From assembly GCA_009777725.1 (NCBI GenBank), contig WRLG01000003.1, positions 62,001-126,000 of the forward strand: a stretch of DNA of 64,000 bases. The letters run 5' to 3'. The notes beneath the pieces were generated by a model. That model ran no database searches, was not told the origin of the DNA, and worked only from the letters and a program-made list of their open reading frames with translations. The stretch's first letter is position 1; each line of letters opens with the position of its first letter. A program made the position numbers and the translations under genes. Shown piece by piece: positions 1-9,435 of this stretch. This DNA is from Oscillospiraceae bacterium (GTDB lineage: Bacteria > Bacillota > Clostridia > Oscillospirales > Ruminococcaceae).

Positions 1-177
1 TACATTATGCAGATATAAATCCAGCGGCATCAATAAAAACAGAGAAATTATAAACATTGCGGAAGATGTGATAAATGCCGAACTCCTTTGCTTAGGCAGG
101 GTGAAAATTGTTTGAAATATATTCACCTTCGCACTTTCAGTTTTTTCACCGTCTTGGGTTGTTGATTTACGGTTCAT
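1..177 (-). CDS. Sulfatase/LTA-synthase-like membrane protein, N-terminal part (runs off window)
   Basis: Only the first 59 codons lie in the window. They start at an ATG at 177 preceded by a strong AAGGAGGG site. From about residue 27 the protein is nearly identical in pattern to the start of the next gene upstream (LPKQRxSAF, then a hydrophobic segment ending LFLLMPLDLYLHN), so it is a tandem paralogue. It starts 18 bases after the stop of that gene and is probably co-transcribed. By analogy with the paralogue it should be a multi-pass membrane enzyme with an extracytoplasmic phosphotransferase or sulfatase-type domain, but that part is outside the window. Confidence 0.75.
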   Translation of the reverse strand, partial: MNRKSTTQDGEKTESAKVNIFQTIFTLPKQRSSAFITSSAMFIISLFLLMPLDLYLHNV

Positions 178-195
178 GATGAGTTTCCCTCCTTT

Positions 196-1860
196 TTAAT
201 CTATTATTGTCCAATTGTCCAAATCATTAGCATCTCCGATTATTTGATGATTGTCAGCCCACCACCCGTAACCGTAACGCCTTCTTACTTGCGGAATATT
301 TCCCTCAATTATATCAAAATATGAAAGTCCGTATTCTTCATGCGGTATACCTGCTAATTCGAGAACACTGGGTATGAAATTCTCGTTGGAAAGCTCTGCC
401 GTTTTGTTTCTTGCCATTTCACCGCGAGTGTGCCGGGGCTTTATAAGCAACCCGGTAGTTCCTATTGTTTTTTTGAGAAACCTATGGTCAGCAACAAGAA
501 TTATTGCTGAAGTATCGTATATGCCGGCTTCTTTAAGCTGTGTAAAATATTCATCCAGAATAACAAAGCTACCGGTTCCATCGCCCACATCCGCTCCGAA
601 GTAATCGGGACTATAGGTTATATAATTAAGATGTATAAAAACAAACGTATTGCTGTCGCCTTGGGTGCGAAGACCGCTTTTTTTCAAATGAGAGTAAAGC
701 AACATATCCGAATTTTTTCCTACCACGAAATACAGGATGTCATCAGATTCATGATGGAAAAATTTGGCACTGAAATCGGGAGTAATTATAGTTTCCATAA
801 CAACCTCCTTTAGATAGTAAGGAAATACTCTGTAGAATATAAATTTTACAGCTTGCTTCGCTACCTCATGATACTTTATTCTGCTTTCAGATTTTGAAAG
901 CATTTCCAGATTATCGGCGCGCCCCAACATCTGACCATAGAAGTCAAATGTATTCAATTTATCCGGCAGCATCACTGCATTATAATGATTCTCACGCAAA
1001 ATATCAACTAAACCATGGCTCTCCCAAGCTCTGTTCAAAAAATCCTCACGGTATTCGTCTTTGATGTAGTTCGTTCCTGTCAGCATGTGAACTACCGATT
1101 TTATAGTGTCAATATATACCGATGTATTATTTTCATAAAAAGTGAATCCGTCTAATTGTTCATATAATATCGGATTAGCTTCAAGCGCATCATTCATTAT
1201 TGACGAATCAAATCCATCCATCAAGAACACGATGATATTATCTTTACTTGAAAGCTCCAGAGCACTGTTGTATGAAAGATAATAAGGAGAATTGACAGTT
1301 CTCGCATCATATTTGAAAAAGCCGGCGGCAACTCCTGCTAATTGCATTCCGATAATAATAACTGCCGCGATAAAGACCCCCTTTTCCCATTTAATGTCTT
1401 TATACTTAGGGCTGTCCGTAAAGCCTTTCCAGACAGCAAGCGGCATAACCAAAAGTATAAGCCAAATAAGAAAATTAAAATACGCATACATATCTAAATA
1501 TGTATCTTCAAGATTAATTAAACTAACCGTTCTTCTGTTTAAAAAAAGCGTTTGAAAATAAGAGGCTACCACAAAGCCTAGTAACAAAAGAGTTATAACA
1601 TCAAGAGCACTTCCTCTGAAAAGCAAAGGTAAAAAAAGCAGAAGAAATGCGAATAAGCATAGGCTTATAATCAGCATAGGCAAAATAAAATCCCCAACCG
1701 CGATGCCGAAATCATTTACATTGTGCAAATACAAATCAAGCGGCATTAATAAAAACAGAGAAAGCACAAACATGGTGCAAGAGACGATAAATGCCGAACC
1801 CCTTTGCTTTGGCAGATTGAAAATAGTTGGAAATAATTTCCCGTCAGACTTAGTTTTCAT
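196..1860 (-). CDS. Membrane-anchored sulfatase/LTA-synthase-superfamily enzyme
   Basis: A 554-residue protein with about four N-terminal membrane segments (residues 20-175) and then an alkaline-phosphatase-superfamily domain. Visible marks are a metal-site start NIIVFLMDGFDSS, a Thr-containing stretch (YIDTIKSVVHML) where phosphoethanolamine and glycerol-phosphate transferases carry the nucleophile, and a late metal motif LVADHRFLK. Known relatives transfer phospho-groups to surface polymers or lipids, or cleave sulfates. The ATG at 1860 is preferred to a TTG nine bases upstream because AAAGGAG sits 10 bases before the ATG but only 1 base before the TTG. It overlaps the end of the YidC/transferase gene by 11 bases, so the two are an operon. 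The exact donor and acceptor are not evident. Confidence 0.75.
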   Translation of the reverse strand: MKTKSDGKLFPTIFNLPKQRGSAFIVSCTMFVLSLFLLMPLDLYLHNVNDFGIAVGDFILPMLIISLCLFAFLLLFLPLLFRGSALDVITLLLLGFVVASYFQTLFLNRRTVSLINLEDTYLDMYAYFNFLIWLILLVMPLAVWKGFTDSPKYKDIKWEKGVFIAAVIIIGMQLAGVAAGFFKYDARTVNSPYYLSYNSALELSSKDNIIVFLMDGFDSSIMNDALEANPILYEQLDGFTFYENNTSVYIDTIKSVVHMLTGTNYIKDEYREDFLNRAWESHGLVDILRENHYNAVMLPDKLNTFDFYGQMLGRADNLEMLSKSESRIKYHEVAKQAVKFIFYRVFPYYLKEVVMETIITPDFSAKFFHHESDDILYFVVGKNSDMLLYSHLKKSGLRTQGDSNTFVFIHLNYITYSPDYFGADVGDGTGSFVILDEYFTQLKEAGIYDTSAIILVADHRFLKKTIGTTGLLIKPRHTRGEMARNKTAELSNENFIPSVLELAGIPHEEYGLSYFDIIEGNIPQVRRRYGYGWWADNHQIIGDANDLDNWTIID

Positions 1861-3739
1861 TTTTATCAAGCTCCTTTATTTGTTCAATAATATAATTACC
1901 GCCGAAATGAGCGGCTTCACCTATGTTGTACATGTAATCATTAATAAGCTTGTCTATTTTATTTCGGTATTCTTCCTTGTTGCCAAGCAGTTTTCCGATA
2001 ACCTCACCTGCGCCGAAGAGCTCATCGGGTGCTAAGGAAACACCGAGCATATCCCGTATCCATAAATCCATCGGCTCGACATTGATTTTCTGCCATTCGG
2101 GGTTCATGACTTTCATCGGCGTATTGATAAAAAGTGACGGCTTCTTTGTCGTCAATGAAAATTCCAAAGCAATTGACGACCAATCCGTTATAATCAAATC
2201 GGACAGGTATACGGTTGAATTTGATGAAAAATCCGTTTGAATTTCAAGTCTTTCACCAAGCTGAGCTTCGTATTTATTAAATATTTGCTTCATTTTTAAG
2301 GGGAAACGCTTGATAAATTCGGGGTGCGGGCGGATTATCAGCTTGTAATCATCAGAGAGAAGCCCCTCCATCAATTCATCAAGACAGTATTCAAGGATAT
2401 TATCCTTTTGCCATGACGGGGCGATTAAAATCTGCGGCTTTAGGTTTTCGGTTTTTTCCAATTTATTATAGCGTTCAGATATTATATCAAGCAGACCGAA
2501 GCCGACATTTACAAGCTTTTTCTCAGCCAGCTTGTAAACCTCTTCCATAGCCCTTATTTCTTCGTTATGATTTTTACCGTAGCAAAAAATCGTATCAAAG
2601 CTGTCAAGCGCGCCTTTACGGAGCATTAAATTAAAACTACCCATTCCATGGTCGATATATATATATTCAATATCCTTTTTTACAAGGGAACGCTTGTAGT
2701 GGTAGACTTCCAAATCCGGCATTGTCATGGCGACAACATCGGCATCCATCTTCATAAATACTGTAATCAATCCGTTTGCCCCGCAATAATACGTTTCAAA
2801 GCGGGGGTGTTTAATATCAAATACTTGGTCGTTTATATCGCTTGTGAGGTAATGAACGGTAATGTCGGAATTTTCAAGTATATACTCAATATACACTTGA
2901 AAATATTTATAAAAGCCGCTTGCCTCAGAATAAAATACCAACTGCTTTTGATTTGAAAAAAACCGCTTGACATCCTCTTTTTCCCGCAATTTTTCTATGC
3001 GCTTACGCTCTTTTGCGGCTGCTCTATCTTCTTTAGTGCGCTTGGTACTGACGGAATAACTAGATAAATCAACATATTTTTTAGGATTATATATTAAAGT
3101 ACAGATTATTGTAATCAAAGCTCCCAGCAAATTGCCGGTAATCCAGAAAAGCCCGAAGCCCGCTTCCAATACAAAAGCAAAATACCCGGAAAATATGGTT
3201 AGGAAGCCCGCCGTTCCCCATTTAGCTAAAAAGCCCTGCATCTTTGTCAGCGGATTGAGAGCGTTTTGAACAAAGCACATCAAAAGCGCGGATAATGCCG
3301 ATAAGAGCGGGATTATAACGAGCGCGGAATTGATTGTAGGTATTACAGACAGGTCAAGTCCGCAAAAAATAAAGTCATAACCGCCGTTTTCAACGCTCCC
3401 GCTTACTGCCCTTACAACGCCTATTATTATAGGTATTTGTATAAGAAGCGGCAGAGTTGCTTTCAGCGTGCTGTATTTTTCTCTCTTATATAAAGCCTTC
3501 TGCTCTTTGAGCATTTCGTTGAATTCCCCGCTGTATCTTGCCTTTATATCTTCAAGCGCGGGCTGGAGCTTAAACAGCTTAATCGAATTTTTTTGAGACA
3601 TAAGCGAAATAGGGAAGAGTATAATTTTCACCAAAAAGGTAAATAAAATGATACACAACCCAAAATTCCCGGTTAATTCATAACAAAAATCAATTAACGC
3701 ACCAAGCGGAGTTCCTATAAGGGTTTCTATAATATACAT
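1850..3739 (-). CDS. YidC/Oxa1-like membrane domain fused to CDP-glycerol glycerophosphotransferase-like domain
   Basis: A 629-residue fusion. Residues 1 to about 225 look like the YidC/Oxa1/Alb3 core: a membrane segment ending LVKIILFPIS, a basic amphipathic stretch with LQPALEDIKARY, then PLLIQIPIIIGV and further membrane segments. Lys38 sits where most insertases carry the groove arginine. After a charged linker, residues 270-620 resemble the TagF/TagB-type transferase fold, with APSWQKDN, IIRPHPEF and DLIITDWSSIALEFSL. Such transferases move glycerol-phosphate or related units from CDP-activated donors onto wall polymers at the membrane. ATG 3739 is 7 bases from AAAGGAG; an ATG at 3745 is too close. 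This is probably not the housekeeping insertase, given the fusion and the neighbours. Confidence 0.75.
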   Translation of the reverse strand: MYIIETLIGTPLGALIDFCYELTGNFGLCIILFTFLVKIILFPISLMSQKNSIKLFKLQPALEDIKARYSGEFNEMLKEQKALYKREKYSTLKATLPLLIQIPIIIGVVRAVSGSVENGGYDFIFCGLDLSVIPTINSALVIIPLLSALSALLMCFVQNALNPLTKMQGFLAKWGTAGFLTIFSGYFAFVLEAGFGLFWITGNLLGALITIICTLIYNPKKYVDLSSYSVSTKRTKEDRAAAKERKRIEKLREKEDVKRFFSNQKQLVFYSEASGFYKYFQVYIEYILENSDITVHYLTSDINDQVFDIKHPRFETYYCGANGLITVFMKMDADVVAMTMPDLEVYHYKRSLVKKDIEYIYIDHGMGSFNLMLRKGALDSFDTIFCYGKNHNEEIRAMEEVYKLAEKKLVNVGFGLLDIISERYNKLEKTENLKPQILIAPSWQKDNILEYCLDELMEGLLSDDYKLIIRPHPEFIKRFPLKMKQIFNKYEAQLGERLEIQTDFSSNSTVYLSDLIITDWSSIALEFSLTTKKPSLFINTPMKVMNPEWQKINVEPMDLWIRDMLGVSLAPDELFGAGEVIGKLLGNKEEYRNKIDKLINDYMYNIGEAAHFGGNYIIEQIKELDKNEN

Positions 3740-3821
3740 GGACATACTCCTTTGTTTGTGTGTGAGACGGGCAAACCCGCCCCCTACTATTGTACAAGTC
3801 GAAAATTTTTTCAATTAGGGG

Positions 3822-3850
3822 TTGACAATGTTCATTTTGTGGTGTATAAT
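3822..3850 (+). promoter_or_regulatory. Sigma-A promoter for the choline-phosphate gene
   Basis: TTGACA (3822-3827), 17-base spacer, TATAAT (3845-3850): a perfect consensus. Expected transcription start is near 3857, which argues against an ATG at 3859 as the translation start and for the TTG at 3886. Confidence 0.85.
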
Positions 3851-3885
3851 GGTAAAAGATGAACAAGAATATGGAGGCGTTAACT

Positions 3886-5661
3886 TTGAAATCGGAGCAT
3901 TTTGTACTGATTCTAAGACAATTAGATACAAACCCGGCGGCTACCCAGCGGCAATTGGCGGAGGGAGCAGGTTTGTCCTTGGGGCTTGTCAACGGGATTA
4001 TTAAGGAGAGCTTGTCGCTGGGTTACTTAGAGCAAAACAGCGAACGTAAGCTGCTTTTAACGGAAGCGGGGCGTAAATACTTGGATGAATTTAAAGTAAA
4101 AAACGCAATTATTCTAGCCGCCGGATTCGGCTCTCGCTGTATCCCGCTCACATATGAAACACCTAAGGGACTGCTCAGCGTTTGCGGAAAGCCTATGATT
4201 GAGCGGCAGATTGAGCAGTTGAATGAAAAGGGAATTACCGATATTATCATAGTAGTCGGGTATATGAAAGAGCATTTTGATTATCTTATTGATAAATACG
4301 GCGTGAAGCTTGTATACAACGCGGAATATGCCGTTAAAAATAATATTGCGAGCTTATATTGCGCCATTTCATCGCTTGACAATACCTATGTGTTAAATTC
4401 CGACAACCGAATGGAGGAAAATATTTTTAACACCTATGAGCCGCACAGTTGGTTTTCCTGCATATATATCGATGGTCCTACCAATGAATGGTGTGTTACA
4501 AATTCTCAAAAAGACAAGATTAAATCTATTTCAATCGGAGGGCAGGATTCTTATGCCATTGTAGGTCCCGCTTACTTTTCCAAGTCTTTTTCCGCTAAAT
4601 TCAAGGAGTATATATCTGATTGCTATAACCGCCCCGGAACAAATGATTATTACTGGGAAAACGTATTAATAGAGCAACTGGATTCATTGCCTATTTATAT
4701 GAATAAGCAAACAGGGAATGTCCGTGAATTTGAAAATCTTGAGGAATTGCGGCAGTTTGACCCCTCTTACAAAATTAATTCAAACAATAAAATTATGGCG
4801 TTAATCTCAAAGGTGTATCATGTTCCCGAGCTTGAAATTAAAGATATTCAGCCGATTAAGGTCGGAATGACAAATCGTTCGTTTTTATTTTCCCACGATA
4901 ACCGCCGCTACATCATGCGAATCCCGGGCGAGGGCACAGATAAACTAATAGACAGAAAAAACGAGCATACCGTCTATCAAGCAATAGAGCATCTGAATTT
5001 ATGCGATGAGGTAAAGTATTCCGACCCCGAAGCCGGATATAAAATTACCGTATTTTGGGATAACTCCCGTGTTTGCGACCCGCTTGACATGTCTGACGTA
5101 AAGGAATGTATGAAAAAACTAAGGGAATTTCACGAAATGAAGCTTCAAGTTCCGCATAAATTTGATGTCTTTGAAAGAATCAATTTCTATGAAAGTATGT
5201 GGTTAGAGGCTGATTCCTGCTTTAGGGATTACAAAGAAACCAAGGCAAACGTGATGAAATTGCAGGATTATATAAATTCTGTCCCCAAAGAGCTCGTGCT
5301 TGCACATATCGATGCCGTCCCCGATAATTTTATCTTTATAAAAAAAGGCGATGAAAGTCAGCTTAGGTTAATTGACTGGGAATACGCCGGTATGCAGGAC
5401 CCGCATATTGATATTGCCATGTTTGCGGTTTACTCGCTTTACGGGGAAGAGCAAGTAAATATGCTGATTGATTGTTATTTTATTCATAAATGCCCGCATA
5501 ATATTAGGGTGAAAATTTACGCTTATATTGCCGTTTGCGGGCTTTTATGGAGCAATTGGTGCGAATATAAACGCCATTTAGGCGTTGAATTCGGCGAATA
5601 TGCCTTGAAGCAATACCGCTATGCAAAGGATTTTTATCGTATTTTTAATGAAAATGTGTAA
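3886..5661 (+). CDS. HTH / choline-phosphate cytidylyltransferase / choline kinase fusion (LicC-LicA-like)
   Basis: A 591-residue three-part protein. Residues 1-60 form a winged-helix DNA-binding domain (QRQLAEGAGLSLGLVNGII). Residues 63-290 are a LicC-type nucleotidyltransferase (AIILAAGFGSR, then PKGLL and a DNR metal motif). Residues 300-591 are a choline/aminoglycoside-kinase fold (LAHIDAVPDNFIF, then LIDWEYAGMQDPHIDIA). Known LicA and LicC phosphorylate choline and activate it to CDP-choline for phosphocholine decoration of surface polymers. The start is a TTG 8 bases after GGAGG; an in-frame ATG at 3859 lies almost at the predicted transcription start and lacks a binding site. The HTH may make the protein a self- or locus-regulator. 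It is followed 12 bases later by the transporter gene. Confidence 0.85.
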   Translation: MKSEHFVLILRQLDTNPAATQRQLAEGAGLSLGLVNGIIKESLSLGYLEQNSERKLLLTEAGRKYLDEFKVKNAIILAAGFGSRCIPLTYETPKGLLSVCGKPMIERQIEQLNEKGITDIIIVVGYMKEHFDYLIDKYGVKLVYNAEYAVKNNIASLYCAISSLDNTYVLNSDNRMEENIFNTYEPHSWFSCIYIDGPTNEWCVTNSQKDKIKSISIGGQDSYAIVGPAYFSKSFSAKFKEYISDCYNRPGTNDYYWENVLIEQLDSLPIYMNKQTGNVREFENLEELRQFDPSYKINSNNKIMALISKVYHVPELEIKDIQPIKVGMTNRSFLFSHDNRRYIMRIPGEGTDKLIDRKNEHTVYQAIEHLNLCDEVKYSDPEAGYKITVFWDNSRVCDPLDMSDVKECMKKLREFHEMKLQVPHKFDVFERINFYESMWLEADSCFRDYKETKANVMKLQDYINSVPKELVLAHIDAVPDNFIFIKKGDESQLRLIDWEYAGMQDPHIDIAMFAVYSLYGEEQVNMLIDCYFIHKCPHNIRVKIYAYIAVCGLLWSNWCEYKRHLGVEFGEYALKQYRYAKDFYRIFNENV

Positions 5662-5673
5662 GGAGTAATATTT

Positions 5674-7200
5674 ATGAAAGAGAAAATCAAAGCGTCCAAA
5701 ATTGATTGGGTTATAACGATAGTGCCGTTTTTGGGTATTACATTTGTCTGCGCGCTCTTCTTGGCAATGCCCGAGCAGACAAAGGAAGCACTGAACCTCG
5801 TCAGAACCTTTATCGGAGATGATATGGGCGTTTACTATATCCTGCTCGGAATTGCCGCACTAACCGTTACTATGTTTATGGCTTTCTCCAAATTCGGCAA
5901 AATTAAATTGGGGGACATTGAGAAACCTCAATACAGCAGTTTCACATGGGGCGCGATGATTTTCACATCAACAATGGCGGCGGATATTCTTTTTTATTCG
6001 CTTTGCGAGTGGTCGTTGTACGCCTCCGAACCTCATTTAGAAAGTCTGGGCGAAATGCAGCTTTGGGCTTCAACCTTTCCGCTGTTCCATTGGGGTCCCA
6101 TAGCGTGGAGCTTTTATATTGTTTTGGCAATATCATTCGGCTTTATGCTGCATTTAAAAGGTCAAACAAAGCAAAAATTTTCGCAGGCTTGCCGCCCCTT
6201 ACTGGGTGACAGGGTAGATGGTCCGCTCGGGAAAATCATCGACTTAACGGCGGTATTTTCATTGCTCGCCGGTACGGCAACGACATTTTCACTGGCAACC
6301 CCCCTGTTGTCTGCAGCTCTTGCATATATTTTCGGAATCAGCGATACTGTCATTCTGACAATAATAATCCTGCTGTTAATCTGCTCCGTTTACACAATTA
6401 CCGTTTTATCGGGAATGAAAGGCATTTCAAAATTAGCGGGATTCTGCGTTTACCTTTTCTTTGCACTTTTGCTCTATGTATTAATCGGCGGCGGCGAAAC
6501 CCGCTATATTATAGAAACAGGCGTATCCGCCATAGGAAATCTGGCGCAAAACTTCATCTCACTTTCAACATGGACAGACCCGCTGAGAGTAGATTCATTC
6601 CCCCAAAACTGGACCATTTTCTACTGGGCTTACTGGATGGCATGGTGCGTCGCAACCCCTTTCTTTATCGGCATGATAAGCAAGGGAAGAACAGTAAAAA
6701 ATACTGTTCTGGGTAGCTATTTCTGGGGGCTTGCGGGAACTTTCACTTCATTTATTATTCTCGGTAACTACGGGCTTGCACAACAAACAAAGCACAACTT
6801 AGATTCCGCAGGAGCAATTGCCGCCGGCGAGGATATACCCGCTGTGATTATTGGAATATTTGAAACCTTGCCATATCCGAAAATAGGGCTTTTACTGCTT
6901 GCAATAACCATGATTATGTTTTACTCAACGACATTTGACGCATTAACCATGGTTGTTTCCGGCTATTCCCACAAAGAGCTGAAGCCGGGCGACATGCCGG
7001 ACAAGAAAGTCAGAGCATTTTGGTCAATTCTCTTGATATTACTGCCCATCGCATTAATTTTTTCGGAAAATTCTCTTAATAACCTGCAAAGCGTTTCAAT
7101 CATCGCCGCATTCCCGATTGGAATGATTGTAGCCATCATTACAATAAGCTTTTTCAAGGATGCAAAAAAATATTTGGATGAAAAAAACAAGACGGAATAG
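5674..7200 (+). CDS. BCCT-family transporter, probably for choline
   Basis: A 508-residue protein with about twelve membrane segments. It shows BCCT family marks: WGAMIFTSTMAADILFYSLCEW in the region where relatives carry the first signature, and WMAWCVATPFFIGMISKGRT matching the second signature. BCCT carriers move quaternary amines such as choline, betaine and carnitine. Choline is the inferred substrate because the gene directly follows the choline kinase/cytidylyltransferase gene, with its own AAGGAG. Its first signature differs from the usual glycine-rich form of sodium-coupled members, so the coupling ion is uncertain. Confidence 0.85.
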   Translation: MKEKIKASKIDWVITIVPFLGITFVCALFLAMPEQTKEALNLVRTFIGDDMGVYYILLGIAALTVTMFMAFSKFGKIKLGDIEKPQYSSFTWGAMIFTSTMAADILFYSLCEWSLYASEPHLESLGEMQLWASTFPLFHWGPIAWSFYIVLAISFGFMLHLKGQTKQKFSQACRPLLGDRVDGPLGKIIDLTAVFSLLAGTATTFSLATPLLSAALAYIFGISDTVILTIIILLLICSVYTITVLSGMKGISKLAGFCVYLFFALLLYVLIGGGETRYIIETGVSAIGNLAQNFISLSTWTDPLRVDSFPQNWTIFYWAYWMAWCVATPFFIGMISKGRTVKNTVLGSYFWGLAGTFTSFIILGNYGLAQQTKHNLDSAGAIAAGEDIPAVIIGIFETLPYPKIGLLLLAITMIMFYSTTFDALTMVVSGYSHKELKPGDMPDKKVRAFWSILLILLPIALIFSENSLNNLQSVSIIAAFPIGMIVAIITISFFKDAKKYLDEKNKTE

Positions 7201-7440
7201 TTATTTCTTTTCCTTTTCCTTGCTAATTTTCTTTTCCAAAGATTTCACCTTTAAGTTTTTGAAAAACATAATAATCTTTTGCCGGAATATACCGAAAGCA
7301 ATCCCGAGAGAAATGGCTATGCCTGCGATGATTTGAATAAGCATTGCTGTCGTCGTAGGGTCAACATAGGCGTGAGCATCTACGGTCATAAGCATAGCTG
7401 CCCAAAATGAGAAATACACCAGAGATAGCTTTTTGTTCAT
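7201..7440 (-). CDS. Small membrane protein of teichoic-acid-type loci
   Basis: A 79-residue protein with an N-terminal signal or membrane segment ending in AHA, then YVDPTTTAMLIQIIAGI, a second membrane segment and a lysine-rich tail. Small proteins with a DPxT-x-x-x-LIQ pattern are, from general knowledge, often encoded beside surface-polymer phosphotransferases; their role is unknown. ATG 7440 follows AAAGGACTG. The gene meets the transporter gene tail to tail with no bases between the two stop codons, so the transcripts must overlap. It may belong functionally with the minus-strand genes at 1-3739. Confidence 0.65.
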   Translation of the reverse strand: MNKKLSLVYFSFWAAMLMTVDAHAYVDPTTTAMLIQIIAGIAISLGIAFGIFRQKIIMFFKNLKVKSLEKKISKEKEKK

Positions 7441-7644
7441 TTTTAAACCAGTCCTTTCACAGCTGTTTGGATATGCTTTTTTCATAATTATACAATAATA
7501 TGCCCGATTTGTCAATAGATTTTTGTTAATTTATCGGGATAAGTAATTATCTGCCGTGGCTTTGACGATATTTCGAGGATGTGTTTCAAGAGCTACCGAG
7601 AGCTGATTCGTTAGTTTTTGTTTTCTCTCAAAATATCAAACAGC

Positions 7645-7678
7645 GAGGCGATGCTCAGATTTTTCTAAACATCGCCTC
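7645..7678 (-). terminator. Inverted repeat downstream of DUF3892 gene
   Basis: GAGGCGATG (7645-7653) pairs with CATCGCCTC (7670-7678), a 9-base stem with a 16-base loop, just past the stop of the minus-strand gene. The following U-tract is weak, so termination is only likely. Confidence 0.4.
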
Positions 7679-7688
7679 CGCTAATACC

Positions 7689-7976
7689 CTATACCGCCGG
7701 AAGATTGCCGAGGTTATTATCCTCCGTATCATCCGGTATAGACTTCAAATATTCATTCCCTTTCCTGTTGGAAATGCCTACTCCCGCTATCCCGCCCTGC
7801 CTTGCCCTGCTTACGGCTTCGTCCTTAGCTAAGACCTCGCCGCTTGACAGTTGATAGCCAACGACCCGCCCGCTTTCCTTTTTCAGCGCGGTTACAGTGT
7901 CGGCGTTGGGAGCAGTCGGCGGTATTTCAACGGCGTTTAGCGGTAGATTTTGGTTGATTTTGTTTAAATCCTGCAT
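7689..7976 (-). CDS. DUF3892 domain protein
   Basis: A 95-residue protein. The region from about residue 33 (SGRVVGYQLSSGEVLAKDEAV, then GIAGVGISNRKGNEYLKSIPDD and LGNLP) fits the DUF3892 family of small proteins of unknown function that are common in Clostridia. The ATG at 7976 follows AAAGGAATTGATATT. It is a single gene between two convergent or parallel neighbours, and no partner is suggested by context. Confidence 0.75.
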   Translation of the reverse strand: MQDLNKINQNLPLNAVEIPPTAPNADTVTALKKESGRVVGYQLSSGEVLAKDEAVSRARQGGIAGVGISNRKGNEYLKSIPDDTEDNNLGNLPAV

Positions 7977-8060
7977 ATAATATCAATTCCTTTCGGTTTT
8001 TGATATTATTTGAGGGATTACGAGAAATATGCAATAGCTTATCATTTCAGCGGATAGGCT

Positions 8061-9416
8061 TCAATTCCTCAAACTATGAAGCGGCGCGGGAATTTGCCCG
8101 CCTCGGTTTATAAATGCGGACGGCGAATACTTGTTTACGCTCATTATCGGACCTCTGCCGAAAAGCCCGCCCCAGTCAAGGCAATCGCCCTCTTTTTTGC
8201 CGATTGCGGGTATGATTCTTACGGCTGTTGTTTTGTTGTTTACCATCCCGATTGCGGCTTCATCGGCTATTACGGCGGCTATAATATCATCATGGGTATC
8301 GCCCGGGATAACCACCATATCAAGCCCGACCGAGCATACGGCAGTCATGGCTTCAAGCTTCTCTAAAGTAAGCGCGCCACATTCGGCGGCGGCAATCATC
8401 CCCGCATCCTCCGATACGGGGATAAACGCGCCGGAAAGCCCGCCTATGCGCGAACAAGCCATAACGCCGCCCTTTTTAACTGCATCGTTGAGCATAGCCA
8501 AAGCCGCCGTAGTGCCGCTGGAGCCGCACCTTTCAAGTCCCATTTCTTCCAATATATAAGCAACGGAATCTCCGATGGCGGGCGTAGGCGCGAGAGATAA
8601 ATCAACAATCCCGAAAGGAACACCCAGCCGCGCCGAAGCGGTTACGCCGACTAACTGACCGACCCTTGTTATTTTATAAGAGGTCTTTTTTATTATGTCG
8701 AATATTTCTGCAATATCAGCGTCTTTATACTTTGTCAAAGCCGCCCTTACAACACCCGGTCCCGAAACGCCTACGTTGATTGTAACGTCCGGCTCGCCTA
8801 TACCGTGATACGCGCCCGCCATAAACGGATTATCCGATACCGAATTGCAGAATACGACAAGCTTCGCCGCGCCGAAACATTGGTTATCAGCTGTCATTTC
8901 AGCCGTTTTCTTTACGATGCGCCCCATAAGCTTGCAGGCATCAAGATTAATCCCCGCCTTTGTCGAGCCTATATTAACGGAAGCGCAGACCCGCTCAGTT
9001 GTTGCTAAAGCTTCGGGAATCGACTCTATGAAATCCGCATCGCCCGCCGAAAAGCCTTTTTCCACAAGCGCGGAATACCCCCCTATGAGGTTCACACCGC
9101 AATTTTCCGCCGCTTTTGCCATGATTTCCGCAAATTTTACAGGGCTTCCGCTGCTTGCCGCCGAAACCATAGCAATCGGAGTAACTGAAAGCCTCTTATT
9201 TATTATAGGTATACCGTATTCCTTTTCAATGCCCTCGCATACCTTAACCAGATTTCGCGCCCTGCTTGTAATCTTATCGTATACCTTACGGCAAGCTTCA
9301 GCACCATCGCTGTCGATACAATCCAAAAGCGAAATCCCCATAGTAACCGTGCGTATATCAAGACATTCCTCTTGAATCATACGAATCGTTTCCAATATAT
9401 CATGAGCATTAAGCAT
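8061..9416 (-). CDS. UPF0210 (PFL family) protein
   Basis: A 451-residue protein, the usual length for UPF0210. It starts [17 protein letters not shown] with the family's [14 protein letters not shown]. The family is related to glycyl-radical-like folds but has no established reaction. ATG 9416 follows AAAAGGGGGAG; longer in-frame starts add a lysine/cysteine tail lacking conservation. The gene lies downstream of an ACT-domain (UPF0237) gene, its usual partner, but here the two are separated by a 7-base-unit repeat cluster. Confidence 0.85.
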   Translation of the reverse strand: MLNAHDILETIRMIQEECLDIRTVTMGISLLDCIDSDGAEACRKVYDKITSRARNLVKVCEGIEKEYGIPIINKRLSVTPIAMVSAASSGSPVKFAEIMAKAAENCGVNLIGGYSALVEKGFSAGDADFIESIPEALATTERVCASVNIGSTKAGINLDACKLMGRIVKKTAEMTADNQCFGAAKLVVFCNSVSDNPFMAGAYHGIGEPDVTINVGVSGPGVVRAALTKYKDADIAEIFDIIKKTSYKITRVGQLVGVTASARLGVPFGIVDLSLAPTPAIGDSVAYILEEMGLERCGSSGTTAALAMLNDAVKKGGVMACSRIGGLSGAFIPVSEDAGMIAAAECGALTLEKLEAMTAVCSVGLDMVVIPGDTHDDIIAAVIADEAAIGMVNNKTTAVRIIPAIGKKEGDCLDWGGLFGRGPIMSVNKYSPSAFINRGGQIPAPLHSLRN

Positions 9417-9435
9417 TAGATAACTCCCCCTTTTG

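Noticed and set aside
3859..3885. ATG at 3859 as the start of the choline-phosphate gene
   Set aside because: It lies 8 bases after the -10 box, essentially at the transcription start, and lacks a binding site; TTG 3886 has GGAGG at 8 bases.
8131..9375. Long open frames on the plus strand (142 and 176 codons) opposite UPF0210
   Set aside because: They are antisense shadows of a well-conserved gene, with no ribosome binding site or recognisable product.
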